A stretch of 64,000 nucleotides of DNA from Brevundimonas sp. M20 (GCF_006547065.1 NZ_CP041243.1:806001-870000); one strand, 5' to 3'; positions 1 to 8,614 are shown, counted from the stretch's first letter. Notes: generated from the sequence alone by a model not told the origin. Numbers and translations are program-made.

Positions 1-2165
1 CGATCTGGTGCACCCATTTCGTCGCCATGCTGGCTTACCGCCCCGGCGTGGAGGTGGCCTACGCCCCTGTCCTGACCGGCCTGTCCCTGCTGGTGGCGAT
101 GTTCGCCTGCGCTCTGGCGATCGGTGTCGGATCGCTGCGCGGTCGATACGCCGCTGCGTCAGGAGGGGTGTTGTTCGGGCTGGGCGTGACGGCCATGCAC
201 TATACCGGCATGTCGGCCTTCACCGCGGAAGCGCTGGTGATCTGGCATCCAGCCTATGTCGTGGCTTCGATCGTCGCCGCCGTGGTCGGGGGCGCCGCCG
301 CCTTCCATATCGCGACCGATGACCGGCGCTGGATGCGCCCGGTCGTGGCGCCGTTGCTGCTGGTTCTGACCATCGTCGCCCTGCACTTCACCGGCATGGG
401 GGCCCTGACGGTTCTGCCGCTGGCGCCGAGCGCGGATGCGACGCTGCTGACCGAGGCTGAAGCCCTGCTGGCCGCGAGCGTGGCTGCGATCGGCTTCCTT
501 ATCCTGGGTACGGCTGTCGCCAGCTATGCGCTGGAGGCGCAAACCGAACGTCAGTCGCAGGATCGTCTGAGCGGCCTGATCGAGGGTAGCGTGGACGGCA
601 TGGTGGTCGTCGCGGACGGCAAGGTTCGTCTGGCCAACCACGCGTTCACCGAGCTTTGCGGCGTGCAGGAAGGCCAGACCGTCGATACCGACATCGGCGA
701 GTGGATCGAGGATGTCGCGTCACTCCAGCCGGGTCTGCTGATGCAGAGCCGCGTCAGGGCGCGGGACGGCGCGCCCGTACCGGTCGAGATCGCCGTGCGC
801 GAAGAGATGGCTGGCGCGAACACTACGCCGGTGCAGATCTTCGCCGTGCGCGATCTGCGCTCGCGTATCGCGCAGGAACGCCGCATCGCGCATCTGGCGC
901 GCAACGACAGCCTGACAGGCCTGCCCAACCGCACCTCCTTCCTTGAGAAGCTGGAGCGACTGGCGGCGACCGACAGCGGCTTCGCCCTGCTGGCAATCGA
1001 TCTGGACCGCTTCAAGGAGGTCAATGATCTCTACGGTCACGCCGTGGGTGATCGACTGCTGTTGCATGTGGCCGACCACATGAAGGCCGCCACCCGCGAA
1101 GGCGAGTTCGTGGCGCGACTGGGCGGTGACGAGTTCGTGGCCCTGATCCCGATCCGCGAGCGGATGGACGCCCACGCCGCCGCCGAGCGCCTGCGTCAGG
1201 CGATCCTGACGCCGCTGGAGGCGGAACACGCGGAGCTGCAATGCGGCGCCTCGGTCGGCATCGCCTTGTGGCCGGATGATGCGACCGAAGCCTCGGTGCT
1301 GATCAACGACGCCGATCTGGCGATGTATCGGGCCAAGAGCTCGCTGACGACGGACATCTGCTTCTATGAAGGCGCGATGGATGAGGCGGTGCGCCATCGT
1401 CGCCGGATCACTTTGGGCCTGCGCGATGCGCTTGAGAACGATCGCTTCGAGTTGCACTATCAACTGCAGGCGTCGGTCGAGACGGGCGATGTGACCGGCT
1501 TTGAAGCCCTGCTTCGCTGGAAGCAGGCGGACGGGACCTACATTTCGCCGGCCGACTTCATCCCGCTGGCGGAAGAGACAGGTCTGATCCTGCCGATCGG
1601 CGAGTGGGTGCTGCGTCAGGCCTGTTCGGAGGCGGCCAGCTGGGACAGGCCGCACCGCATCGCGGTGAACCTGTCGCCGGTCCAGCTGTCGCACGTCGAC
1701 CTGCCGCGCCTGGTGCACCAGATCCTGATCGAGACGGGGCTGTCTCCGAACCGGCTGGAGCTGGAAATCACCGAGACGGCGATGATCTCGGACATGGAGC
1801 GGACCACCCACATTCTGCGCCAGCTGAAACTGCTGGGCGTGTCGGTGGCGATGGATGACTTCGGCACGGGCTATTCGTCGCTGTCGACCCTGCGGGCCTT
1901 CCCGTTCGACAAGATCAAGCTGGACCGGACCTTCATGTCCGAGCTGGACGGCGGGCCTCAATCCAAGGCCATCATCCGCGCCGTGCTGGCGCTGGGCGAA
2001 AGCCTGGACATCCCGATCCTCGCCGAAGGCGTGGAGACGCAGGAGCAACTGGTCTTCCTGCGCGAGCAGGGCTGTGACGAGGTGCAGGGCTACCTCCTGG
2101 GCCGCCCCAGCCGTGATGCGGCCCGGGATATGGGCGCGCTGACGGCGGAGACACACGTGGCCTGA
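1..2165 (+). CDS. MHYT-PAS-GGDEF-EAL cyclic-di-GMP signalling protein (5' truncated)
   Basis: The gene is already open at the left edge: the frame starting at base 3 reads IWCTHFVAMLAYRPG before the first ATG (27), so the true start is outside the window. The N-terminus is a multi-pass MHYT sensor domain; WCTHF, AMHYTG and LHFTGMG are its metal-ligand-like repeats. A PAS-like segment follows (about 560-880), then a GGDEF domain with an intact GGDEF motif at 1122-1136, then an EAL domain with EALLRW from 1503, DDFGTGYSSL and AEGVET. Both catalytic signatures are intact, so the protein could make and/or degrade c-di-GMP at the inner membrane. Which activity dominates cannot be read from sequence. 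Confidence 0.93.
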   Translation, partial: IWCTHFVAMLAYRPGVEVAYAPVLTGLSLLVAMFACALAIGVGSLRGRYAAASGGVLFGLGVTAMHYTGMSAFTAEALVIWHPAYVVASIVAAVVGGAAAFHIATDDRRWMRPVVAPLLLVLTIVALHFTGMGALTVLPLAPSADATLLTEAEALLAASVAAIGFLILGTAVASYALEAQTERQSQDRLSGLIEGSVDGMVVVADGKVRLANHAFTELCGVQEGQTVDTDIGEWIEDVASLQPGLLMQSRVRARDGAPVPVEIAVREEMAGANTTPVQIFAVRDLRSRIAQERRIAHLARNDSLTGLPNRTSFLEKLERLAATDSGFALLAIDLDRFKEVNDLYGHAVGDRLLLHVADHMKAATREGEFVARLGGDEFVALIPIRERMDAHAAAERLRQAILTPLEAEHAELQCGASVGIALWPDDATEASVLINDADLAMYRAKSSLTTDICFYEGAMDEAVRHRRRITLGLRDALENDRFELHYQLQASVETGDVTGFEALLRWKQADGTYISPADFIPLAEETGLILPIGEWVLRQACSEAASWDRPHRIAVNLSPVQLSHVDLPRLVHQILIETGLSPNRLELEITETAMISDMERTTHILRQLKLLGVSVAMDDFGTGYSSLSTLRAFPFDKIKLDRTFMSELDGGPQSKAIIRAVLALGESLDIPILAEGVETQEQLVFLREQGCDEVQGYLLGRPSRDAARDMGALTAETHVA

Positions 2166-2171
2166 AGACAG

Positions 2172-2216
2172 GGCGGCGTTGACTCATGGTGTGTCCATGG
2201 GCATAAGCGCCGCCTT
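2172..2216 (+). terminator. Imperfect nested hairpin after the GGDEF-EAL gene
   Basis: GGCGGCG (2172-2178) pairs with CGCCGCC (2208-2214), and an inner CATGG/CCATG pair lies between them. There is no real T-tract. It may be a weak terminator or a leader structure of rpsD. Confidence 0.3.
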
Positions 2217-2331
2217 CGCGCGCCTGACTCCGGTCAGGGGCGGGATTTATGACGGACGATGCGTGGACCGCCGTTGGGATCGTCTCTCCAGTTGGGGAGG
2301 GACCGGGCCGCATCAACATAGAGAGTGACTT

Positions 2332-2949
2332 ATGTCCAAGCGCCACAGCGCCAAGTACAAGATCGACCGGGCCATGGGTGAAAACCTGTGGGGCCGTTCG
2401 AAGTCCCCGGTTAACAAGCGCTCGTACGGCCCCGGCCAGCACGGCCAGCGCCGCAAGTCGAAAGTCTCGGACTTCGGCCTGCAGCTGAAGGCCAAGCAGA
2501 AGCTGAAGGGCTACTACGGCAACATCACCGAGAAGCAATTCGCCGCGACCTACGCCGAAGCGACCCGTCGCAAGGGCAACAGCTCGGAGAACCTGATCGG
2601 TCTGCTGGAATCGCGTCTGGACGCGATCGTCTACCGCGCCAAGTTCGTCCCGACCGTCTGGGCCGCTCGCCAGTTCGTCAGCCACGGCCACGTGACCGTC
2701 GACGGCAAGAAGGTCGACATCGGTTCGTACCGCGTGAAGCCGGGTCAGGTGATCGAGGTCAAGGAAAAGTCGCGCAACATGGCTCTGGTGCTCGAAGCCC
2801 AGCAGTCGTCGGAGCGTGACATCCCCGACTACCTGGAGATCGGTGATCGTGGCTTCTCGGTTCGTTACGTCCGCGTTCCGGAACTGGCCGACGTGCCGTA
2901 TCCGGTGAAGATGGAACCGAACCTGGTCGTCGAATACTACTCGTCCTGA
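2332..2949 (+). CDS. rpsD: 30S ribosomal protein S4
   Basis: 205 aa, the usual length for S4. It begins [21 protein letters not shown] and has the [12 protein letters not shown] signature and the S4 RNA-binding domain ([30 protein letters not shown]). S4 is a primary 16S rRNA-binding protein that nucleates 30S assembly, and in many bacteria it represses its own synthesis. It lacks the N-terminal zinc cysteines found in some S4 proteins. It stands alone rather than in a ribosomal operon, with its own 166-bp upstream region and a strong terminator 34 bp after the stop. Only a weak GAGAG-type ribosome site is visible. Confidence 0.98.
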   Translation: MSKRHSAKYKIDRAMGENLWGRSKSPVNKRSYGPGQHGQRRKSKVSDFGLQLKAKQKLKGYYGNITEKQFAATYAEATRRKGNSSENLIGLLESRLDAIVYRAKFVPTVWAARQFVSHGHVTVDGKKVDIGSYRVKPGQVIEVKEKSRNMALVLEAQQSSERDIPDYLEIGDRGFSVRYVRVPELADVPYPVKMEPNLVVEYYSS

Positions 2950-2982
2950 TCGCGCAGCGATCTCGACGAAATCGAAGTTGAA

Positions 2983-3010
2983 GGGCTCCGGAGCAATCCG
3001 GGGCCCTTTT
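2983..3010 (+). terminator. Rho-independent terminator of rpsD
   Basis: GGGCTCCGGA (2983-2992), loop GCAA, TCCGGGGCCC (2997-3006), then TTTT. The ten-pair stem has a single G-T wobble. Confidence 0.9.
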
Positions 3011-3098
3011 GCTTTGGATCAGCGCCTGTGACGGTTCACTTTCGGGCCGAATAACGGCACACTGTGTCCGGGTTCAGGGTCCAGCCGAGGAGGCCGGG

Positions 3099-3485
3099 AT
3101 GAAATCGAAGATCACGCTCGCCGTCGTGCTGGCGCTCGCCTCGCTGACGGCCGCTTGCGGAACCGTGCCGGGCCTGTTCACGGGAGACCGTGCGTCGGCG
3201 AACATGCCGGGCCAGCTGGAGCCCATCCATGCGGCGGCCATCGGTCAGGATCAGGCGGTCTTCTGGGTCAGCTCGAACGGCTGCACCAGCAAGGCGGACC
3301 TGACGCCGGTCGTGCGGCCGGTGCGCAACGGCTCGGTGATCACCCTGCGCCGCATCAAGGAAGACCGTTGTGTCGAGGTGCAGCCGCAAGGCGTAGAGAT
3401 GCGCTGGTCCTTCGAGGAGTTGGGGCTCGAGCCCGGCGCACGGGTCTCGGTCGAGAACCCCTACCAGCTGACGCCCTCGGCCTGA
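3099..3485 (+). CDS. Exported protein or lipoprotein with SNGCT motif
   Basis: 128 aa when started at ATG 3099, preceded by GAGGAGG-type sequence; this start leaves a clean signal peptide (MKSKITLAVVLALASLTAAC). The cysteine after LTAA is a weak lipobox, so this may be a lipoprotein or simply an exported protein. The mature part has SSNGCTSKADL, a second cysteine in KEDRCVEV, and MRWSFEELGLEPG. The same spacing of SNGCT, Cys, W-S and ELGL occurs in the gene at 3776-4156, so the two are paralogues. Two cysteines in an exported protein could form a disulfide. I do not recognise the family and give no function. Confidence 0.8.
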   Translation: MKSKITLAVVLALASLTAACGTVPGLFTGDRASANMPGQLEPIHAAAIGQDQAVFWVSSNGCTSKADLTPVVRPVRNGSVITLRRIKEDRCVEVQPQGVEMRWSFEELGLEPGARVSVENPYQLTPSA

Positions 3486-3647
3486 AACCGGAGCGAGTGA
3501 CCGCAGTGCGGTCGTAGGCTCGACCGTGCGGTTGGGACAAGGCCGCGCCTTGCCGATTGTTCACGTGTCATTCCGCGCCGCGGACGGCAGATTGCACGCA
3601 AGCTTCACCAATGAAGCGCTCCCACAGTATTGGAAGGGGATTTCCAC

Positions 3648-3776
3648 ATGCGTCGCCTCGCGCTCGTTCTCGCTCTCGCCATCGCCGCGCCCTCGCTGGG
3701 GGGCTGCATCATCATCGCCACGGACAAGCCGAGCACCCGCGTCGTGCACCAGCCGCCGGCGGAAGCGGGGCAGTGA
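3648..3776 (+). CDS. Very small lipoprotein, 42 aa
   Basis: MRRLALVLALAIAAPSLGGC is a complete lipoprotein signal with an LGGC lipobox. Only about 23 mature residues follow, ending in PPAEAGQ. The stop overlaps the ATG of the next lipoprotein gene (TGATG at 3774-3778), so the two are translationally coupled. Such entericidin-sized lipoproteins are easily missed by gene callers. The function is unknown. Confidence 0.7.
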   Translation: MRRLALVLALAIAAPSLGGCIIIATDKPSTRVVHQPPAEAGQ

Positions 3777-4156
3777 TGCGCGCGCTGATCGCGGCGGCCC
3801 TGTGCGCGCCCCTGCTGTCGGGCTGCGTGATCTATGCCAGTGACTCCGGCGAGTCCGAGGTCGTGGCTCAGTGGGGCGGCCCGCGCGCCGCGCCGCTGGA
3901 AGCGGTTCGTTCAGCCCGGATCGCGGACGGTCGTCTGACGGTCCGCGTCGAATCCAACGGCTGTACGGACACCACCCACTTCGTGGTGGACCTGACGCCG
4001 CAGGACGACGGCTGGACCGACATCGCCCTGCGCCGCAACACTCGGGACCTGTGCAAGGCCCTGGTTCCCGATGGCGTCGAGGTGAGTTGGTCGCTGATTG
4101 AGTTGGGGCTTCAGCCTGATACTCAGGCGCGTCTGGTCAATCCGACGACGCTGTAA
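3776..4156 (+). CDS. Lipoprotein paralogous to the protein at 3099-3485
   Basis: 126 aa from ATG 3776, which overlaps the upstream stop. It has a clear lipoprotein signal (MRALIAAALCAPLLSGC). The mature part contains ESNGCTDTTHF, RDLCKAL, VEVSWSLIELGLQPD and a VNP near the end. These align with SSNGCTSKADL, EDRCVEV, EMRWSFEELGLEPG and VENP of the first gene. The longer upstream reading frame (from 3557) runs through the small lipoprotein in another frame and has no signal peptide at its start, so 3776 is preferred. The function is unknown. Confidence 0.82.
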   Translation: MRALIAAALCAPLLSGCVIYASDSGESEVVAQWGGPRAAPLEAVRSARIADGRLTVRVESNGCTDTTHFVVDLTPQDDGWTDIALRRNTRDLCKALVPDGVEVSWSLIELGLQPDTQARLVNPTTL

Positions 4157-4160
4157 AATC

Positions 4161-4193
4161 AAAGGGCCGGATCGCCATGCGGTCCGGCCCTTT
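4161..4193. terminator. Bidirectional terminator
   Basis: AAAGGGCCGGA (4161-4171) is the exact reverse complement of TCCGGCCCTTT (4183-4193), giving an 11-bp perfect stem with an 11-nt loop and A/T flanks on both sides. It sits between convergent genes and can serve both. Confidence 0.9.
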
Positions 4194-4197
4194 CGAT

Positions 4198-4626
4198 TCA
4201 GATTTTCTGGAAAGCCGGCAGCATTTCCGCCGGGATGCGATGGGGGCGCATGGTCTTCGCATCCACCAGAACCCATTCGGTGACGCCCTGGGCGCAGAGT
4301 TTGCCTTCAGCATCCTCAATGCGGACGTAACGGTTGAAGCGCGGGCCCTGCGGATCGCCGACCCAGGTGCGGGCCTTCACGTCCACGGCGTCGGGCATCA
4401 GGGGGCGAAAGTAGTCGATCTCGTGCCGAACGCCGACCCACGACCATTTCGTGCGGGTCTCTTCGTCGAAGCTCGCGTTCCAGTGGGCGGTGCCCGCATC
4501 CTGCAGCCAGCCGACATAAACCACGTTGTTCACATGGCCGTTCTCGTCGATGTGTTCGGGACGGACCTCCAGCGGGAGGACGAAGATCTCGCGGTCTTCG
4601 CGCGGCTCCAGCTGGACGCGGGCCAT
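4198..4626 (-). CDS. Acyl-CoA thioesterase, hotdog fold (4HBT)
   Basis: 142 aa. HIDENGHVNNVVY (residues 25-37) is the YbgC/FadM-type 4HBT signature, with Asp27 as the likely catalytic acid. The length fits a single hotdog domain. It is predicted to hydrolyse an acyl-CoA; the substrate cannot be told. The ATG overlaps the grxD stop (ATGA at 4626), so translation is coupled to grxD. It is the last gene of the bolA-grxD run. Confidence 0.85.
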   Translation of the reverse strand: MARVQLEPREDREIFVLPLEVRPEHIDENGHVNNVVYVGWLQDAGTAHWNASFDEETRTKWSWVGVRHEIDYFRPLMPDAVDVKARTWVGDPQGPRFNRYVRIEDAEGKLCAQGVTEWVLVDAKTMRPHRIPAEMLPAFQKI

Positions 4627-4979
4627 CAGTCTTCCTGACCCAGGACGACGCCCTTCTCGGCCATCAGCGACTGCAGTTCGCCGCTGTTGAACATCTCGCG
4701 CACGATGTCCGAGCCGCCCACGAACTCGCCCTTCACATAGAGCTGGGGAATGGTCGGCCAGTCGGTGAAGGCCTTGATGCCTTCGCGCAGGGCTTCGTCC
4801 TGCAGGACGTCGACGCCGACGAATGACGCGCCGATATGATCGAGGATCTGGACCGCCAGCGAGGAGAAGCCGCAACGCGGAGCGTCCGGGGTGCCCTTCA
4901 TGAACAGGACGACGTCGTGTTGGGCGACGGTGTCGGCGATGAAGGCGTGGACGGGGTCGGCGACAGCTTGATCGGTCAC
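4626..4979 (-). CDS. grxD: Monothiol glutaredoxin (Grx4 type)
   Basis: 117 aa with the monothiol active site CGFS at residues 36-39 preceded by MKGTPDAPR, and the glutathione-site elements WPTIPQLYVKGEFVGG and GGSDIV. Family members hold a glutathione-ligated [2Fe-2S] cluster, alone or with a BolA partner, and take part in Fe-S delivery and iron sensing. The start is GTG (4979). The bolA gene lies two genes upstream on the same strand, which supports the BolA-Grx pairing. Confidence 0.96.
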   Translation of the reverse strand: MTDQAVADPVHAFIADTVAQHDVVLFMKGTPDAPRCGFSSLAVQILDHIGASFVGVDVLQDEALREGIKAFTDWPTIPQLYVKGEFVGGSDIVREMFNSGELQSLMAEKGVVLGQED

Positions 4980-5093
4980 GGCGGGGGCCTTTCAGTGAAG
5001 GGCGTCAGCTAGGGTCGGACAGGCCGGGGGTCAAGGGCGTGCGGCGACGGAGCCGCATCCGGCGTCCGATCTTCCCTGGGGGGAATGGCGCGA

Positions 5094-6017
5094 TCAGGCC
5101 GCCCTGGCCCCGGCGACGCGGGCCATTTCGATCTGGGCGGCGAGGCCCGGAGGCAGGTCGCGGTCCGGGACGAGAGCCAGTTCGTTCAGGCGTTCGACCG
5201 CCGGGGCCTCGATCAGCACGCTGGCGATGGACGGATCGGTCAGGGCGTAGGCCAGACAGATGGCTTCGGCCGACCAGGCGTTGGTCTGATGAAGGAAGGC
5301 GAAGGTGCCCACACCGGCCAGCGGGTCGTGCGGGGCGCGGGCCGCGGATTTGCCGAAACCGAAGAAGCCCTTCTTCTCCTCATTCACAACGGTGGCTTTC
5401 TTCACCGTGTCGAGATTGTCCGGGAAATAGCCGTACACGAAGATCGCCATGTCACGCTGACGGGCGTCGCGCAGACGCGAACGGATCTGCCAGGGCGAGT
5501 TGACGTGGTAGGGCGTGAACAGGACATCAAATGCGCCGGTGGAGACGTAGGTGTCCATCACCTCGCCCTCGCCGGAGATGCCCAGCAGACGGATGCGCTG
5601 GGTAGCGCGCAGGGCCTTGAGCGCGTTCAGCGAGGACTGGGGCAGTTCGTGGTCTTCCGGCTGGTCCAGCACGGCCAGATCGAACCAGCCCAGACCGGAG
5701 GCGTGCAGGGCCCGGTCAATGGCGCTGGTCATGCCCTCGGCGGAGAAGTCGCGATCCGAACCTCGGCGGCCGTCGCCGGCGCCCAGCATCAGGGAGACCT
5801 GCACCAGCTTGCGGTCGACGTGGCGCAGCGCCTCGCCCAGCACCTCGGCCAGGACGGGATCGGCGGTGGTCAGGCGGTAGCTGTTGATGCCCGCCTCGAG
5901 CGCCGAATAGATCAGTTCGCGTCCGGCCTCGGGGCCGCCGGCGATGTCGCGGGCGCCCAGGCTGAGGGTGACGACCGAAACGGCCTGGCCGACGTTGCCG
6001 AAGGGACGGTAGCGCAT
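5094..6017 (-). CDS. Aldo/keto reductase-like protein without the catalytic tetrad
   Basis: 307 aa from ATG 6017, 4 bp after the bolA stop; the in-frame extension to 6062 would overlap bolA. The N-terminus MRYRPFGNVGQAVSVVTLSLG follows the aldo/keto reductase pattern, with an AxEAGIN segment and a later LLGISGEGEV strand, so the TIM barrel is recognisable. The Asp-Tyr-Lys-His tetrad is not where expected: GIN is followed by SYRLTTADP instead of FxDTAxxYG, the lysine strand reads VQVSLMLG, and the histidine strand reads LAVLDQPED. I infer a non-oxidoreductase or ligand-binding role. It lies between bolA and grxD. Confidence 0.75.
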   Translation of the reverse strand: MRYRPFGNVGQAVSVVTLSLGARDIAGGPEAGRELIYSALEAGINSYRLTTADPVLAEVLGEALRHVDRKLVQVSLMLGAGDGRRGSDRDFSAEGMTSAIDRALHASGLGWFDLAVLDQPEDHELPQSSLNALKALRATQRIRLLGISGEGEVMDTYVSTGAFDVLFTPYHVNSPWQIRSRLRDARQRDMAIFVYGYFPDNLDTVKKATVVNEEKKGFFGFGKSAARAPHDPLAGVGTFAFLHQTNAWSAEAICLAYALTDPSIASVLIEAPAVERLNELALVPDRDLPPGLAAQIEMARVAGARAA

Positions 6018-6021
6018 GGGG

Positions 6022-6261
6022 TCAGCCCTCCGCGGGGACCGAGGTTTCAAGGGCGAGAGCATGCAGTTCGCCGCCCATCTTCCCCTTCAGGGCGGCATAG
6101 ACGAGCTGATGCTGCTTCACGCGCGGCATGCCCGCAAAAGCCGTCGAGACAATACGCGCACGGTAATGGTCGCCGTCGCCGGCCAGATCGTCGATGGCGA
6201 TCTCGGCGTCGGGGAAGGCCTCAATCAGATGACCGTGCAGGTCTTCGACGGACATGGGCAT
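6022..6261 (-). CDS. bolA: BolA family protein
   Basis: About 79 aa from ATG 6261; GTG 6273 and ATG 6255 are also possible. The BolA core is present: HYRARIVSTAFAG, the helix MPRVKQHQLVYAAL and GELHALAL. Family members bind monothiol glutaredoxins and share a [2Fe-2S] cluster with them. A grxD gene lies downstream on the same strand, separated by the degenerate aldo/keto reductase. E. coli BolA has also been described as a DNA-binding protein, but nothing here bears on that. Confidence 0.93.
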   Translation of the reverse strand: MPMSVEDLHGHLIEAFPDAEIAIDDLAGDGDHYRARIVSTAFAGMPRVKQHQLVYAALKGKMGGELHALALETSVPAEG

Positions 6262-6318
6262 GGGCGGACGCACTCCGGAGTTCTGTCAGAAGCATGCCGC
6301 GTAAACCTTAATGGCTGG

Positions 6319-6837
6319 CTACGCTGCGTGGCGCTCCAGCAGCACCACGGGCTCGGTCTTGTAGGTGGTTTCGGCGTAGGGGGTGTAGCCGGCGCGGCGG
6401 GCGAGGGCGTGGGACGGGGCGTTGTCGGGGGCGATCATGCAGACTGTGCGGGGGGCGTTGAGGGTGTCGTCGGCCCAGGCGAGGGCGGCGGAGAGGGCCT
6501 CGAAGGCCATGCCCTTGCGCTGATAGCGAGGGGCGACGCCCCAGCCGAGTTCGGGCGCATCGAACGGCGGGTCCATCAGACGTCGCGCATCGAAGATGCC
6601 GACGCCGCCCACATAGTCGCCGGTGGCGGTTTCGCGGATCGCCCAACTGCCGTGACCCAAAGCTTCCCAATGGCCGATGTCTCGCAGCAGGCGGAACCAC
6701 ACGTCCTCGCTGGACATGGCGGTCGGGAAGATGGCTGTGGCGAAGGCGGGGTCGCCCCACAGGGTGACGAGGTCCGCATAGTCCGAGACCTGCATGGGGG
6801 TCAGGGTCAGGCGTTCGGTGATGAGGGTGGTGCTCAT
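6319..6837 (-). CDS. GNAT N-acetyltransferase, RimJ/RimL type
   Basis: 172 aa. It starts STTLITERLTLTPM and has the family's WAIRE strand, GGVGIF, and the acetyl-CoA loop LGWGVAPRYQRKGMAFEAL, then NAPSHALARRAGY. The family N-acetylates protein alpha-amino groups or small molecules; the substrate is unknown. Its ATG overlaps the stop of the asparaginase gene by 4 nt, so the two are coupled. Confidence 0.88.
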   Translation of the reverse strand: MSTTLITERLTLTPMQVSDYADLVTLWGDPAFATAIFPTAMSSEDVWFRLLRDIGHWEALGHGSWAIRETATGDYVGGVGIFDARRLMDPPFDAPELGWGVAPRYQRKGMAFEALSAALAWADDTLNAPRTVCMIAPDNAPSHALARRAGYTPYAETTYKTEPVVLLERHAA

Positions 6838-7829
6838 GCGCTGAACAGGGCGCCCGCGCGCTCGATGCGGGTTCGGCCTGATGCGTCGGTTACGGCGTAG
6901 GTGAATCCGGGCTGCAGGGCGAAGGCGCCTGCGCGGCCCTGCTTGTCCAGCGCCAGCAGGGCGACCTGCGAGTTGGCGACCTTCGTTCCGCGCAAGCGGG
7001 CGAGGCGTTCGATCACGCTGCGGCAGGCGGCGGTCGGGTCGAGGCCGTGGCGCATGGCCTCAACGACCGAGTGTGAGCCGGAGACCCGGACGACATCCTC
7101 GCCCACGCCGGTGGCGGTCGCGCCGCCGACCTCGTCATCGACATAGAGGCCCGCGCCGATGATGGGGCTGTCGCCCACGCGACCCCGCATCTTGAAGGCC
7201 ATGCCGGAGGTCGTGCAGGCGCCCGCGATGCGGTTGTCGGCGTCGATGGCCACGAGACCGATGGTGTCGTGGTTGCCCGGTCCGCCGGGCATGGAGCGCC
7301 AGTCGCTATTCTCGCTGTTGATGCGCGGCGCGTATTCGGCGGTCTTCAGCCATTCGCGCCATGCGGCCTCGGCGCGGGGCGTCAGCAGGTTCCGCGTGGG
7401 GAAGCCCTGGTCGACGGCGAAGGTCCGGGCGCCGGTCCCGACCAGCATGGTGTGGGGCGTCTTCTCCATGACGGCGCGGGCGACCGAGACGGCGTGGACC
7501 ACATCCTCCAGCGCGCAGACGGCGCCGATGTCGCCCGCCCAGGTCATGACGCAGGCGTCGAGGGTGACGAGGCCGTCGCGGTCCGGGAGGCCGCCCAGCC
7601 CGACGGAAGAGTTGCTTTCGTCCAGTTCCGCGACCTTGCCGCCCGCCTCGACCATGTCGAGAGCCGAGCCGCCTGCCTGACGCGCGGCCCAGCCGGCGGC
7701 ATTGGCCGCGGCGCCGAAGTCCCAGGTCGAGACCATGACGGCGAGGGCGGCGTCATCCCGGGCGACGGCGGAGGTCGCGAGGGCCGCCGCCGGAGCGGCG
7801 GTGAGAAGGGTGCGGCGTGTGGTGGTCAT
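6834..7829 (-). CDS. Isoaspartyl peptidase/asparaginase or glycosylasparaginase (Ntn hydrolase), exported
   Basis: 331 aa. It opens with TTTRRTLLTAAPAAALATS, a Tat-like twin-arginine signal, so export is likely. The mature protein is an N-terminal-nucleophile hydrolase: GNHDTIGLVAID holds the autocleavage site before Thr189, which becomes the nucleophile. RGRVGDSPIIGAGLYVDDEVG and ATGVGED are the conserved beta-subunit motifs. Family enzymes cleave N4-(beta-GlcNAc)-Asn, Asn or isoaspartyl peptides. The DSPIIGAGLY pattern favours the glycosylasparaginase side, but this is not proven. Confidence 0.88.
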   Translation of the reverse strand: MTTTRRTLLTAAPAAALATSAVARDDAALAVMVSTWDFGAAANAAGWAARQAGGSALDMVEAGGKVAELDESNSSVGLGGLPDRDGLVTLDACVMTWAGDIGAVCALEDVVHAVSVARAVMEKTPHTMLVGTGARTFAVDQGFPTRNLLTPRAEAAWREWLKTAEYAPRINSENSDWRSMPGGPGNHDTIGLVAIDADNRIAGACTTSGMAFKMRGRVGDSPIIGAGLYVDDEVGGATATGVGEDVVRVSGSHSVVEAMRHGLDPTAACRSVIERLARLRGTKVANSQVALLALDKQGRAGAFALQPGFTYAVTDASGRTRIERAGALFSA

Positions 7830-7857
7830 GACTCCCCCGGAACTGAGGGAGCGGAGG

Positions 7858-8586
7858 CTACATCAACCCCAGCTGTTTGAAACTGGCCACGCCGTCCCGG
7901 CCGACGATCAGGTGGTCATGGACCGAGAGGCCCAAGGCGCGGGCGGCTTCCACGACCTGACGGGTCATCTCGATGTCCGCGCGGGACGGAGTCGGGTCGC
8001 CGGACGGGTGGTTGTGGACAATGATCATCGACTTGGCTGACAGCTCCAGCGCGCGGCGGACGACCTCGCGCGGATAGACGGGCGCATGATCGACGGTGCC
8101 ACGGTTCTGAATCTCGTCGAGGATCAGCTGGTTGCGGTTGTCCAGATACAGAACCCGGAACTGTTCGCGCGGCTCATGCTGGAGCGACAGACGGACGTAG
8201 GCGAGCAGCGCCGTCCATGAGGAGATGACCGTCCGCTTGTTGGCCTCTTCCTTGGTGACGCGCCGGGCGACCTCATGCAGGGCGGCCAGGTCGAGGGCGG
8301 TTTCGGCGCCGATGCCCTTGGCGCGCCCCCTTGAATCCTCGGCCTTGACCGTCATCAGGTCCTCGACCGAGGCGGCGAGGACGGCGGCGAGGGAGCCGAA
8401 GCGGGTCAGAAGGGCCTTCGCGATGGGTTTGACATCGCCCTGCGGCTGGCTGCGGAACAGGAAGAGCTCCAGCAGTTCATAGTCCGGCAGGTGATGGATG
8501 CCCGCGCCGCGAGCCCGCTCGCGCAGCCGTTCGCGGTGGCCGGCGTGGTGGGGCGTCTTGGGCTTCTGATGCGGCGTTTCGAACAT
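7858..8586 (-). CDS. radC: RadC-like JAB-domain protein
   Basis: 242 aa from ATG 8586, which has GGAGGG four bases upstream; an ATG at 8604 is also in frame. The N-terminus is a helix-hairpin-helix-like region (HRERLRERARGAG, LPDYELLELFLF). The C-terminus carries the JAMM metal motif, with VHNHPSGDPTPSRAD giving His191, His193 and Asp204, plus HDHLIVG. The family name comes from a DNA-repair phenotype later assigned to recG, so its real role is uncertain. It lies 28 bp after map on the same strand. Confidence 0.93.
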   Translation of the reverse strand: MFETPHQKPKTPHHAGHRERLRERARGAGIHHLPDYELLELFLFRSQPQGDVKPIAKALLTRFGSLAAVLAASVEDLMTVKAEDSRGRAKGIGAETALDLAALHEVARRVTKEEANKRTVISSWTALLAYVRLSLQHEPREQFRVLYLDNRNQLILDEIQNRGTVDHAPVYPREVVRRALELSAKSMIIVHNHPSGDPTPSRADIEMTRQVVEAARALGLSVHDHLIVGRDGVASFKQLGLM

Positions 8587-8614
8587 GCGCCCTCCGGGAC
8601 GCATGCAGCCTATC

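Noticed and set aside
5085..6311. Long open frame on the plus strand (408 codons) across the aldo/keto reductase and bolA
   Set aside because: It is the antisense shadow of real minus-strand genes; its His/Gln/Gly-rich translation is typical of GC-rich shadow frames.
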